In this document: positions 11,230-19,795 of the stretch, piece after piece | Layout: every line of letters begins with the position of its first letter | Position numbering within the stretch: position 1 is the stretch's first letter | Assembly: GCA_947630555.1 (NCBI GenBank) | Contig: CANRIA010000003.1 | Span: forward strand, 1-64,000 | Reading direction: 5' to 3' | Source: an uncultured Clostridia bacterium | GTDB taxonomy: Bacteria; Bacillota; Clostridia; Oscillospirales; Ruminococcaceae | DNA length: 64,000 nucleotides | The notes under the pieces: generated by a model | What the model was told of the DNA's origin: nothing | The model's input: only the letters and a program-made list of their open reading frames with translations | Databases searched by the model: none | Position numbers and translations under genes: made by a program

Positions 11230-12669
11230 ATGAATGACGAATATGAAGTAGTTATCGGTCTTGAAACTCACGCAGAGCTCAGCACCGAATCTAAGATATA
11301 CTGTTCCTGCAAAAACAAATTCGGCATAGAAGTAAATACCGAAGTATGCCCTATATGTATGGCTCTGCCGGGCACACTGCCAACGCTTAACGAGCGCGTG
11401 GTAGACTATGCAATAAAAATGGGTCACGCGCTGAACTGCAAAATAAACCGCGTGTGCAAGCAGGACAGAAAGAATTATTTCTACCCCGACCTGCCTAAAG
11501 CTTACCAGATATCGCAGTCTGATATACCCCTTTGCGAGAACGGTTATGTAGATATTCTGGTAAACGGCGAGAGCAAGCGCATAGGCATTACGAGAATACA
11601 CATTGAAGAAGATGCAGGCAAGCTTCTGCACGCTACCAGCTTTGAGGGCAGCTCGCTCGTTGACCTCAACCGCTGCGGTGTGCCGCTTATAGAGATAGTT
11701 TCCGAGCCCGATATGCGCAGCAGCGCCGAGGCTAAGGCATACCTTGAAACGCTCAAGTCAATACTCAGCTATCTTGACATATGTGACTGTAAAATGCAGG
11801 AAGGCTCGATCCGCTGCGACGTAAACGTTTCTGTTCATAAAAAGGGTACGCCGTTCGGCACGAGGACTGAGATGAAGAACGTCAACAGCTTTTCTGCTGC
11901 CGTGCGCGGAATCGAATATGAGCAGAAACGCCAGATTGCCGCTCTGGAGGCAGGCGAAACGGTCGTTCAGGAAACACGCCGCTGGGACGATGCACAAGGC
12001 ATAAGCGTTTCAATGAGAACTAAGGAAGATGCCCACGACTACCGCTATTTTCCCGAGCCCGACCTGCTCACTATTTCTGTAGATGAAAAAAGGGTAGAGG
12101 AGCTTAAAGCGCAGATTCCCGAACTGCCCACGCAGAAGATACTTCGCTATGTGCAAAAGCTTGGTCTGCCGCAGCAAGATGCCACTATTATTGCTGAGAA
12201 TGTAGATCTGGCAAACTTCTTTGACGAGTGCACGCAAAAGGGCGGAGCCTCGCCTAAAATAGCCGCAAACTGGCTGCTCGGCGATATTTCAAAGTATCTT
12301 AACGAAACGGGCAAAACGCTTGGCGAAACAAAGCTAACCCCCGAAAAAATGACCGAGCTTATCGGTTATATTGAGAAGAATACTATATCTACCGCTTCGG
12401 GCAAAAAGATATTTGAGATAATAGTCGCCGAGGATAAGCCTATAAAGCAGCTTATAGACGATATGGGTCTTGCACAGGTGTCCGATACATCGGAACTTGA
12501 AGCGCTTGCAGATAAGGTGCTTGCCGAGAACGAGCCGTCTGTAACAAGCTATAAAAACGGCAAGACCAACGCACTCGGCTATCTTGTGGGTCAGTGTATG
12601 AAAGCCTCAAAGGGCAAGGCTAACCCCGGCATGATGAAAGAGATCATACTTAAAAAGCTTGGCGAATAA
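11230..12669 (+). CDS. gatB: Asp/Glu-tRNA amidotransferase subunit B
   Basis: The 479-residue kinase/transamidase subunit of GatCAB, which phosphorylates the misacylated tRNA side chain and completes amidation. It shows VIGLETHAEL near the start, the zinc-binding cysteines CSC and CPIC (about 28-43), DLPKAYQISQ and HIEEDAGKLLH, and the C-terminal YqeY-like tail domain ending in GMMKEIILKKLG. ATG 11230 lies nine bases after GAAAGGAGA; an upstream in-frame GTG at 11221 abuts that ribosome site and is unlikely. Last gene of the operon. Confidence 0.97.
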   Translation: MNDEYEVVIGLETHAELSTESKIYCSCKNKFGIEVNTEVCPICMALPGTLPTLNERVVDYAIKMGHALNCKINRVCKQDRKNYFYPDLPKAYQISQSDIPLCENGYVDILVNGESKRIGITRIHIEEDAGKLLHATSFEGSSLVDLNRCGVPLIEIVSEPDMRSSAEAKAYLETLKSILSYLDICDCKMQEGSIRCDVNVSVHKKGTPFGTRTEMKNVNSFSAAVRGIEYEQKRQIAALEAGETVVQETRRWDDAQGISVSMRTKEDAHDYRYFPEPDLLTISVDEKRVEELKAQIPELPTQKILRYVQKLGLPQQDATIIAENVDLANFFDECTQKGGASPKIAANWLLGDISKYLNETGKTLGETKLTPEKMTELIGYIEKNTISTASGKKIFEIIVAEDKPIKQLIDDMGLAQVSDTSELEALADKVLAENEPSVTSYKNGKTNALGYLVGQCMKASKGKANPGMMKEIILKKLGE

Positions 12670-12671
12670 AA

Positions 12672-12687
12672 TGTTCCATGTGGAACA
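12672..12687. promoter_or_regulatory. parS-like palindrome
   Basis: TGTTCCATGTGGAACA is one base from the perfect palindrome TGTTCCACGTGGAACA and close to the Firmicute parS consensus TGTTTCACGTGAAACA bound by Spo0J/ParB. It lies between the convergent gatB and pyk genes, three bases past the gatB stop. It could also be a simple hairpin; the identification is tentative. Confidence 0.4.
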
Positions 12688-12714
12688 TATGTTCTTTTTG
12701 ATAAGTATAAACAA

Positions 12715-12754
12715 CCCCTGCCGACTCTTTTGCCGACAGGGGCATTTTGTTTTT
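12715..12754. terminator. Bidirectional terminator between gatB and pyk
   Basis: Stem CCCCTG/CAGGGG (12715-12720 and 12737-12742) followed on the plus strand by CATTTTGTTTTT; on the minus strand GTTGTTT follows. The stem is short, so strength is uncertain. Confidence 0.55.
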
Positions 12755-14186
12755 ATATGAATTCTTCGCCGACAGTCTGCACTTTCAGAAGATTTGTGTT
12801 GCCCGATACGCCCAGCGGCACGCCTGCGGTAATTACCACAAGGTCGCCCGTGTTTATAAGTCCCTCCTGTACCGAAACTTCAAGCGCGTTTCTTATAAGG
12901 TCGTCGGTGTTCTCCTGCTCCGAGATAAGCGAGGGTATTATGCCCCACGACATATTCATCTGGCGGCAGGTGGTCTCATCGGTCGTCAGACCTATTATCG
13001 GGCATGACGGACGATATTTTGAGATCATTCGCGCAGTGCCGCCGCCCTTTGTAACGGTTATTATCGCGTGTGCGCCAAGGTCGTGCGCGGTGGTAACAGT
13101 CGCGTGAGAAATGGCATCAGTCACCGAGGGCGAGTAGTTCGGGTCGCGCTTTATAAAGCTGTTTTTGTAGTCTATGTCGTTCTCGGTAGTCTCCGCTATC
13201 AAAGCCATGGTCTTCACCGCCTCAACAGGGAACGAGCCTGCCGCAGTCTCGCCCGAGAGCATTATAGCCGATGTGCCGTCGTAAATAGCGTTTGCAACGT
13301 CGGTTATCTCGGCTCTTGTTGGGCGCGGATTGTTTATCATCGATTCCAGCATCTGCGTTGCGGTTATTACCTGCTTGCCTGCGTTGTATGCCTTTGAGAT
13401 TATCTCTTTCTGTATGGCAGGTATCTGCTCAAACGGTATCTCAACGCCCATGTCGCCGCGCGCTATCATAACGCCGTCAGCAGCCTGAAGTATCTCGTCA
13501 ATGTTTTTAACACCGTCGGCATTTTCTATTTTCGCGATAATGCGCGGTTCGTACCAGCCCAAGCTGTGTGTAAAGTTTCGCAGATAGTTTATATCCGCAG
13601 CCGTGCGCACAAACGAAGCCGCAATAAAGTCGTAGCCCATTTTTGCGCCGAATTGCAGGTCTTTCATGTCCTTGTCGCTGATGTACGGCATAGACAGCAT
13701 AACACCCGGCACATTAACGCCCTTGTTGTTTGATACCGTTCCGCCGTGAATTACCCTGCAAATAATCTCGCAGCCGCTTATTTTTTCTACCGTCAGGTCA
13801 ATAACGCCGTCGTTTATAAGTATCTTGTTGCCCGGCTTTACGTCCTTTGGCAGCCCCATAAATGTTATAGAGCATTTTTCCGCCGTGCCCTCAACGTCCT
13901 CGGTCGTCAGCGTGAAAAGGTCGCCGTCATGTATCTCAACGGGCTTGTTGTCCTTGAATGTTTTCAGACGTATCTCAGGGCCTTTTGTGTCCAGCAAAGT
14001 GGCTATAGGCAGTTTCAGCTCCTCGCGCAGCTTTACTATCTGATGAAACCTCCGCTCATGCTCCTCATAATTTGAGTGTGAAAAATTGAACCTCGCAACG
14101 TTCATTCCTGCCTTCATAAGCTCGCGCAGAATGTCATCGCTGTCTGTCGCAGGCCCTATGGTGCAAACTATTTTGGTTTTTCTCAT
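12753..14186 (-). CDS. pyk: Pyruvate kinase
   Basis: A 477-residue glycolytic enzyme converting phosphoenolpyruvate and ADP to pyruvate and ATP. It opens with RKTKIVCTIGPATDS, has the barrel signature IIAKIENADGVKNIDEI with its catalytic Lys, MIARGDMGVEIP, and ATQMLESMINNPRPTRAE. The C-terminal domain (about 355-477) is the standard allosteric domain; the extra PEP-utiliser domain of some Bacilli is absent. AGGAGC precedes the ATG. It lies 40 bases downstream of the ATPase gene on the same strand, and no clear promoter was found in that short gap. Confidence 0.96.
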   Translation of the reverse strand: MRKTKIVCTIGPATDSDDILRELMKAGMNVARFNFSHSNYEEHERRFHQIVKLREELKLPIATLLDTKGPEIRLKTFKDNKPVEIHDGDLFTLTTEDVEGTAEKCSITFMGLPKDVKPGNKILINDGVIDLTVEKISGCEIICRVIHGGTVSNNKGVNVPGVMLSMPYISDKDMKDLQFGAKMGYDFIAASFVRTAADINYLRNFTHSLGWYEPRIIAKIENADGVKNIDEILQAADGVMIARGDMGVEIPFEQIPAIQKEIISKAYNAGKQVITATQMLESMINNPRPTRAEITDVANAIYDGTSAIMLSGETAAGSFPVEAVKTMALIAETTENDIDYKNSFIKRDPNYSPSVTDAISHATVTTAHDLGAHAIITVTKGGGTARMISKYRPSCPIIGLTTDETTCRQMNMSWGIIPSLISEQENTDDLIRNALEVSVQEGLINTGDLVVITAGVPLGVSGNTNLLKVQTVGEEFI

Positions 14187-14226
14187 TTTAAACGCTCCTA
14201 TCCTAAAAATTTTATAGATGTAATAT

Positions 14227-15528
14227 TCAAATGCTTGCTATAGCTTTGCTGAAACTTTCTTTATCCGATATAACATTTTCAGTCAATGCTTTTATCAGTT
14301 CTTTTGAATGAAGAAGATATTCTTCTGCGGCTATATAAATCATTTTCTGCTCGGTGAATTTTGTTTCTCCGTTATATATAACAACTTTCGCCGATATTTC
14401 TGTTCCCGATTTTCTTTCAAAACCGCTGCAAAACGCCTCATCGGTCAGATGTGTAACGTGATGTTCTGACAGAGCGGCTTCTATCAGGCACGAAGTCTTT
14501 TTTGCAAAATTTGAGATATATATTGCAGTATCTTTTCCGGCACCGCCGCCATATCTCGATACGAAAATATCATCTGAATCTTCTGTATCTTTTGCGGTCT
14601 GATATAAAATTATATCTTCTAAAATACCGCTGCAAACAGCCTGTTCTTCACTAAAATCCGCCTCACGCGCCCGACGGTACATCATACCCGGCTGCGTAAA
14701 TAAATACTCCTGCCTGCCGCCGAGGGTTGGCAGCTTATACAGAAAATCTATGTCGTTAAGATATTCAATTACTGCCCTGACACAATCTGGGTCATTATCC
14801 GTCATATCGCTGCCGATGATTTCAATGATTTTACTTATAAACGAGGGCAGATCGATGTCAGCTATCTTTCTCAGCGCGGTGTATTTTCTGTCATTCCATT
14901 TTTTAAGACTATTGATAATATTTAAAATCACGGCTGAATTTATATATTCGTTCGTTGTATCTGCGCTGCGAAAAACATTCGATAATGCACCGCCGTATTT
15001 TATATATTCCGTCAGCCCTTTGCCTGTCAGCTTGCTGTACTCTTTAAAGGGTATATATGTTGTATGGATAAGCCTTGTCCTGTCGTATAATTCGCCGCCT
15101 TTTGCAAGAAAGATCGTGAAGGAGTCGTCTCCTGTCAAAACGACCTTTATGCCCTCTGCCGCATATTTGTTTGCAAGAACGCTGCTTGCACTTATAAAGT
15201 CTTGCGCCTTGGTCACTTCGTCAACAAAAATATACTGCGCCTCGGGGCATGAATCTATTGCCTCACGCAGCTGCATCATGGTGCAGCCATAGCCGCATTT
15301 TATAAAAAGGCATTTGCCAAAGTCAGCAATCTTTCGTATTTGCTGAAGCATCATCGTAGTCTTCCCCGTAAAGAGCAGACCGTAAAGGCAGCAAACCCTT
15401 CTGTCGTTTGGCGAGGTAATATATTTATGCAATGCTTCGGATATGTCTCTTTCAGTGTTTATGCCGCTCAGGGCTTGCAGGATATGGGCTTTCAGGGTAT
15501 CGCCGCTGTAAATTATCATATCTTTCAT
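14227..15528 (-). CDS. AAA family ATPase with DUF4143-like C-terminus
   Basis: A 433-residue protein with Walker A GLLFTGKTT (50-58) and Walker B YIFVDEV (99-105), a sensor-like VVLTGDDS, and then YIPFKEYSKLTGKGLTEYIKYGG. The whole is typical of the ATP-binding DUF4143/AAA_14 family common in gut Bacteroidetes and Clostridia and in archaea. A nuclease-like C-terminal DUF4143 region (about 210-415) is plausible. These proteins are abundant, mobile and of unclear function; some are suspected to act in DNA handling or defence. It has its own promoter and no toxin or methylase partner here. Function is not established. Confidence 0.75.
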   Translation of the reverse strand: MKDMIIYSGDTLKAHILQALSGINTERDISEALHKYITSPNDRRVCCLYGLLFTGKTTMMLQQIRKIADFGKCLFIKCGYGCTMMQLREAIDSCPEAQYIFVDEVTKAQDFISASSVLANKYAAEGIKVVLTGDDSFTIFLAKGGELYDRTRLIHTTYIPFKEYSKLTGKGLTEYIKYGGALSNVFRSADTTNEYINSAVILNIINSLKKWNDRKYTALRKIADIDLPSFISKIIEIIGSDMTDNDPDCVRAVIEYLNDIDFLYKLPTLGGRQEYLFTQPGMMYRRAREADFSEEQAVCSGILEDIILYQTAKDTEDSDDIFVSRYGGGAGKDTAIYISNFAKKTSCLIEAALSEHHVTHLTDEAFCSGFERKSGTEISAKVVIYNGETKFTEQKMIYIAAEEYLLHSKELIKALTENVISDKESFSKAIASI

Positions 15529-15572
15529 ACGACCGCCCCTCTTGCCTTTAATATAGTGTGTACCTGAATATT

Positions 15573-15602
15573 ATTATACTATACAAAAATGCGAACTGTC
15601 AA
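15573..15602 (-). promoter_or_regulatory. Sigma-A promoter of the DUF4143-type ATPase
   Basis: On the minus strand TTGACA (15597-15602), 18-bp spacer, TATAAT (15573-15578). Confidence 0.6.
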
Positions 15603-15653
15603 TATGTTGGTTGATAAAAAATTGTGTAAACTGCTTAAAATGCTCAAAAGCCC

Positions 15654-15682
15654 TTGACAAACGGGCAAAACGGGTGTATACT
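15654..15682 (+). promoter_or_regulatory. Sigma-A promoter of DAHP synthase
   Basis: TTGACA (15654-15659), 17-bp spacer, TATACT (15677-15682). The leader of about 50 bases shows no leader peptide or T-box. Confidence 0.7.
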
Positions 15683-15737
15683 TTAATGCATAAAAGCTTA
15701 AAAGCGCTAAATTATTTCAAAGAAAGGTCATGATGAT

Positions 15738-16754
15738 ATGATAATCGTACTTAACAACGCAACAAAGCAGGAGGACGTTGACAGCTTTGTAGAAAAGCTG
15801 CACAGCGACGGTCTGCAAACACATATAAGCGCAGGCGAACACACCACTATAATAGGTCTTGTAGGCGATACTTCTAGGCTGGATATAGGCACAATTCAGG
15901 CGCTTCCTTTTGTAGAGGACGTAAAGAGAATTTCAGAGCCTTACAAGGCCGCAAACCGCAAATTCCACCCTATGGATACTATTGTTGACATTTCGGGCAA
16001 GACCAAGATAGGCGAGGGCACTTTCAGCGTTATCGCAGGGCCTTGCTCGGTCGAGACCGAAGAGCAGATGACCGAGGTAGCAAGAGACGTAAAGGCAAGC
16101 GGCGCAACGCTTCTTCGCGGCGGCGCATTCAAACCGCGTACTTCGCCGTATTCTTTCCAAGGACTTGAGGGCAGAGGACTTGAGCTTTTGCTCCTTGCCA
16201 AAAAGGAAGTCGGTCTGCCTGTAGTTACCGAAATAATGGATATAAACACGCTTGATATGTTCGCTGACGTAGACGTTATACAGGTCGGCGCAAGAAATAT
16301 GCAGAACTTCAATCTGCTCAAAGAGCTCGGCAAGTGCGATAAGCCGATACTTCTGAAAAGAGGTCTTGCCAACACCATTCAGGAGTGGCTTATGAGCGCG
16401 GAATATATAATGGCAGGCGGCAACAACAACGTTATCCTCTGCGAGAGGGGCATTAGAACGTTTGAGACCAAAACAAGAAATACCCTCGATATTTCGGCTG
16501 TTCCCATGCTTAAAAAGCTTACGCACCTGCCTGTTATAGTAGACCCCAGCCACGCTACAGGTCTTTCGTGGATGGTTCCCACACTTGCAAAAACCGCCGT
16601 ACCTGCCGGGGCTGACGGCATTATGGTAGAAGTGCATAATAACCCTGCAAAAGCGTGGTGCGACGGCGACCAGTCGCTTGACCCCAAGCAGTTTGATGAC
16701 CTTATGAAAGATTTGAAAAAGCGCGTTGAGTTTGAAGGCAAGAAGATAGTCTGA
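15738..16754 (+). CDS. aroF: 3-deoxy-7-phosphoheptulonate (DAHP) synthase
   Basis: A 338-residue type I-beta DAHP synthase, the first enzyme of the shikimate pathway, joining PEP and erythrose-4-phosphate. Residues 1-70 form the ferredoxin-like regulatory domain seen in Thermotoga-type enzymes. The barrel carries IAGPCSVET, LRGGAFKPRTSPYSFQG, QVGARNMQNF, LLKRG, ILCERGIRTFE and VDPSHATG, together forming the PEP and metal sites. AGAAAGG lies ten bases before the ATG. It is monocistronic: own promoter upstream, terminator downstream. Feedback control by an aromatic amino acid through the N-domain is likely but not readable here. Confidence 0.95.
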   Translation: MIIVLNNATKQEDVDSFVEKLHSDGLQTHISAGEHTTIIGLVGDTSRLDIGTIQALPFVEDVKRISEPYKAANRKFHPMDTIVDISGKTKIGEGTFSVIAGPCSVETEEQMTEVARDVKASGATLLRGGAFKPRTSPYSFQGLEGRGLELLLLAKKEVGLPVVTEIMDINTLDMFADVDVIQVGARNMQNFNLLKELGKCDKPILLKRGLANTIQEWLMSAEYIMAGGNNNVILCERGIRTFETKTRNTLDISAVPMLKKLTHLPVIVDPSHATGLSWMVPTLAKTAVPAGADGIMVEVHNNPAKAWCDGDQSLDPKQFDDLMKDLKKRVEFEGKKIV

Positions 16755-16778
16755 AATTCAAAAGAATACAATATTTAT

Positions 16779-16813
16779 AAGCCGTGCAGTTTATACTGAG
16801 CGGCTTGTTTTTA
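16779..16813 (+). terminator. Intrinsic terminator after aroF
   Basis: AAGCCG/CGGCTT outer stem (16779-16784 and 16801-16806) continued by CAGT/ACTG around a TTAT loop, then TGTTTTT. Confidence 0.8.
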
Positions 16814-16892
16814 TAAAAATGTACAATTACTTTCGGTTTAACATCACTTTTTTACGCCAAATAACGAATTGGCAGGAATTAGGTCGATTTGC

Positions 16893-16921
16893 TTGACATA
16901 AAACCGACAATATGGTAAAAT
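16893..16921 (+). promoter_or_regulatory. Sigma-A promoter of the polysaccharide operon
   Basis: TTGACA (16893-16898), 17-bp spacer, TAAAAT (16916-16921). It probably serves the tightly packed genes through 26018; no other convincing promoter was seen inside the cluster. Confidence 0.7.
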
Positions 16922-16943
16922 AAATAATATATACTCGGTAAGT

Positions 16944-17819
16944 ATGTCTGTTTGGCGATTTTTCAGAAAGGTGATGTTTTTTATTCTTAATTGTAATAAT
17001 AAACCTTTGTCGTTGCAAATGCTGGTTTCTTGTATGTATCAGAAGGATATGAGCATTGTTGAGAAACTGGGAATAACAGGCAGCGCGGTGGTTGTAAATC
17101 AGTGCGACACGACCGCTTCAGAGAGCATAAAAACACCTTTCGGCAGCGCTGAAATGTATAGCGTTACCGAGCGCGGACTTACCAAAAGCCGCAATATGGC
17201 AATAGACAAAGCCACCGCTGATGTATGTATGATTTCTGATGATGATGAAAAGTTTTGCAAAAATTATCGGCAGAAGATATGCCGTGCCTATAATATGCTG
17301 CCGCAGGCTGATGTTATTATATTTAAAGTTACAGACGAGGGCGGCAACGTTGCGGACAAGCCACAAACTTTTCCGAATAAGGTGATGCGGCTCAAATTTC
17401 CGCAGACAATGCACGTGGCTTCGTGGCAGATTTCGTTCAGAAGAAGCTCGCTCATTGAAAGCGGCGTGAGGTTTGACGAGCTTTTGGGCGCAGGCTCGGG
17501 CAACGGCGCGCAGGAAGAACTGAAATTTTTGCTCGACTGCCAAAGGGCAGGGCTTAAAATATACTATGTGCCGTTTGAGATTGCCCGTGTGCAAAGAACC
17601 GAATCAACATGGTTTGGCGGCTTTGATGAAAGCTTTTTTGAGCAGCGCGGCGCTACGACAAGATATATTTTAGGCTTCTGGCTCTCATCGCTCTATGCAG
17701 TGTATTATGTGCTTAAAAAGCATGAAAAGTTTGAAATTTCCGCAGGCAAAGCGCTTGCCGCCACATTCAAAGGCATTTTAGAAAACAAGATAAAACGTCA
17801 GCCTAGGCAAAGGAAGTGA
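16944..17819 (+). CDS. GT2-like glycosyltransferase, first gene of the polysaccharide operon
   Basis: About 291 residues. The fold is GT-A like: an early beta strand LQMLVSCMYQKD, the conserved VVVNQCD, ERGLTKSRNMAIDKATADVCMISDDDEKF (the DDD is the likely metal/nucleotide-sugar site) and later DELLGAGSGNGAQEE. It probably transfers a sugar to the lipid-linked glycan in the cytoplasm. The start is uncertain: ATG 16944 lacks a clear ribosome site, and ATG 16974 has AGAAAGG only two bases away. The gap to the next gene is four bases. Donor and acceptor cannot be told from sequence. Confidence 0.8.
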   Translation: MSVWRFFRKVMFFILNCNNKPLSLQMLVSCMYQKDMSIVEKLGITGSAVVVNQCDTTASESIKTPFGSAEMYSVTERGLTKSRNMAIDKATADVCMISDDDEKFCKNYRQKICRAYNMLPQADVIIFKVTDEGGNVADKPQTFPNKVMRLKFPQTMHVASWQISFRRSSLIESGVRFDELLGAGSGNGAQEELKFLLDCQRAGLKIYYVPFEIARVQRTESTWFGGFDESFFEQRGATTRYILGFWLSSLYAVYYVLKKHEKFEISAGKALAATFKGILENKIKRQPRQRK

Positions 17820-17823
17820 TGAA

Positions 17824-18861
17824 GTGGACAAGATAGTCAGTTTTATAGTGCCCTCTTACAATTGCGATAAATTTTTAGATAAGTGCCTTATGTCGTTTAT
17901 AGACAGCGATGTACTTGATAAAATAGAGGTAATAGCAGTAAACGACGGTTCTTTAGACAATACAGAGAAAATCGCGCTTGACTATGCCGCAAGGTATCCG
18001 CAGAGTTTCCGCGTTATATCGCAGGAAAATAAAGGTCACGGCGGTGCGCTGAATACGGGCATTGCTGCGGCGTGCGGCAAGTATATAAAAGCAGTAGATG
18101 CCGACGATTGGGTGGAAACGCAGAACCTCAAAGAATACGTTTCGCTGCTGGAGCAGTGTGACAGCGACGTTGTTCTCACTCACCACCACACCGTTGACGC
18201 ATCTACAGGCGAGATAAAGAACTGGAGAAGCTATCCGCCAAAGTTTTTCAAGGCGTATGACTTCATATATATAATGAAAAACTGGAAGTCTTTTGACAGA
18301 AGCCTTACCTTCCACGGTATCACATATAACACGGCATTTTATAAAAAGTATGGTATGCAGCTTTCAGAGCACGTTTTCTATGAAGACCACGAGTATGCCA
18401 CACTGCCGTGCTGCTATGCAAAAAGCATTACGCCGTTTGATATGTTTTTATATGACTACCGCGTGGGCGACGTTGAACAAAGCGTTTCTGAGGCAAACCA
18501 GCTTAAACGCTCAGGTCATACAAAGACAGTTATAAACAGGCTTATTGACGAGTATAAAAACCTGCACCTAAAAAAAGGCTGCCGCGGCAGAGATTATTTT
18601 TGCATGAAAACGCAGGGGCTTATGCTAAGCTATTTTCGCACCATGCTCCTTGTAGACGACGACAGGAAAGAGGGCAGGGCTGCTGCTAAGGAGATAATGC
18701 TGCGCGCAAAAAATGAAATGCCCAAGGCATATGAGTTTGCAAAAAAACAGTATAATGCGTTTTTGCTGATGAACAGACTTCACATCGGCAAGAAAACATT
18801 CGATAAGATACTTGCCTCAAAGATATACAACAAAATAAGGGGCAACCACGATTTCAACTAA
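17824..18861 (+). CDS. Glycosyltransferase family 2
   Basis: A 345-residue classical GT2 enzyme: IVSFIVPSYNCDKFLDKCL at the N-terminus, AVNDGSLDNT, QENKGHGGALNTGI and the metal-binding VDADDWVE around residues 96-103. No membrane helices are evident, so it is a soluble or peripheral cytoplasmic enzyme building the exported glycan. It starts at GTG 17824, seven bases after AGGAAG. Twenty bases separate it from the permease gene. Sugar specificity is not predictable. Confidence 0.9.
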   Translation: MDKIVSFIVPSYNCDKFLDKCLMSFIDSDVLDKIEVIAVNDGSLDNTEKIALDYAARYPQSFRVISQENKGHGGALNTGIAAACGKYIKAVDADDWVETQNLKEYVSLLEQCDSDVVLTHHHTVDASTGEIKNWRSYPPKFFKAYDFIYIMKNWKSFDRSLTFHGITYNTAFYKKYGMQLSEHVFYEDHEYATLPCCYAKSITPFDMFLYDYRVGDVEQSVSEANQLKRSGHTKTVINRLIDEYKNLHLKKGCRGRDYFCMKTQGLMLSYFRTMLLVDDDRKEGRAAAKEIMLRAKNEMPKAYEFAKKQYNAFLLMNRLHIGKKTFDKILASKIYNKIRGNHDFN

Positions 18862-18880
18862 AACAGGAGGCATGACAGAA

Positions 18881-19774
18881 ATGTCATCTTTATTGCAGAA
18901 ATTCAAACCAAAGGAAGGCTCTTTCTGGGAAACGTTCAAGTACAAAGACCTGCTCTATCAGCTTGTCGCTAGGGACATTAAACTAAAGTACAGAAGAAGC
19001 TTTCTGGGATATGTATGGAGCGTTCTCAATCCGCTGCTGATAATGATCATAATGGCGGTCGTATTCTCATTTTTGTTCCAGAGAAATCTCGCGCTCTTCC
19101 CGATATATTTGCTTGCAGGACGAACAATGTTTGAGTTTGTCAATAATTCGGTCGGCAAGGCGCTGGGCGCTATAACCGATAACAGCTCGCTGCTGAAAAA
19201 GACGTATGTGCCAAAATATATGTTCCCACTCTCAAAAGTTACATCTACAATGGTGGATTTTGTATTCAGCCTTGGCGCGCTGGTAATAGTTATGGTCGTG
19301 TTCTCTTTTATGGAGGGCAGGGTAATATTCTCGTTTTGGAATATCGGCATAATAATACCTATAATACAATCGTATATTTTTGCGCTTGGACTTGGCTTTT
19401 TCTTAGCGCAGCTGCACGTTTTCTTCCGCGATATAAGATACATCTATAATGCGTTTGTTACAATGTGGCTGTACTGCTCAGCAATATTTTATGATATAGG
19501 TATGTTCTTTGAAAAGGCAGACAGACAGATAGCCGAGGGTTCTTTGCCTTATGCAAAATATCTTGCATTTATTATAGAAAATCTGAATCCGCTGTACATC
19601 TATATCAAGCAGTTCAGGTATTTCGTGTGGGTGCCCGGAATTGAAAATGTTCCTTACTGGGCAGTGGTAAATCAGTGGGATTTTATTTTGGGCATGATAT
19701 ATGCTATAATAATGTTTGCAATAGGAACATTTTTCTTTAAACGCTCGCAGGATAAGTTTATCCTGTATATCTGA
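18881..19774 (+). CDS. Polysaccharide ABC exporter permease (Wzm/TagG type)
   Basis: About 297 residues, ABC-2 family, with six membrane spans predicted by eye and the hallmark N-terminal region YQLVARDIKLKYRRSFLGYVWSVLNPLL. It forms the channel that flips lipid-linked polysaccharide across the membrane, with the ATPase encoded next. ATG 18881 is chosen because AGGAGG lies ten bases upstream; the ATG at 18872 is only one base from that site. It is Wzm- or TagG-like; which one depends on the glycan. In Gram-positives this pairing usually exports teichoic acid or a galactan-type polymer. Confidence 0.92.
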   Translation: MSSLLQKFKPKEGSFWETFKYKDLLYQLVARDIKLKYRRSFLGYVWSVLNPLLIMIIMAVVFSFLFQRNLALFPIYLLAGRTMFEFVNNSVGKALGAITDNSSLLKKTYVPKYMFPLSKVTSTMVDFVFSLGALVIVMVVFSFMEGRVIFSFWNIGIIIPIIQSYIFALGLGFFLAQLHVFFRDIRYIYNAFVTMWLYCSAIFYDIGMFFEKADRQIAEGSLPYAKYLAFIIENLNPLYIYIKQFRYFVWVPGIENVPYWAVVNQWDFILGMIYAIIMFAIGTFFFKRSQDKFILYI

Positions 19775-19795
19775 TATAGAGAGGTAAACATATAA

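Noticed and set aside
10849-11631. A 260-codon minus-strand frame across the gatA/gatB junction
   Set aside because: Spans two conserved genes on the other strand and lacks a ribosome site.
12753-15528. The DUF4143-type ATPase with pyk as a defence island
   Set aside because: No methylase, nuclease or toxin partner is nearby; pyk is a core gene, so a defence role is not supported here.
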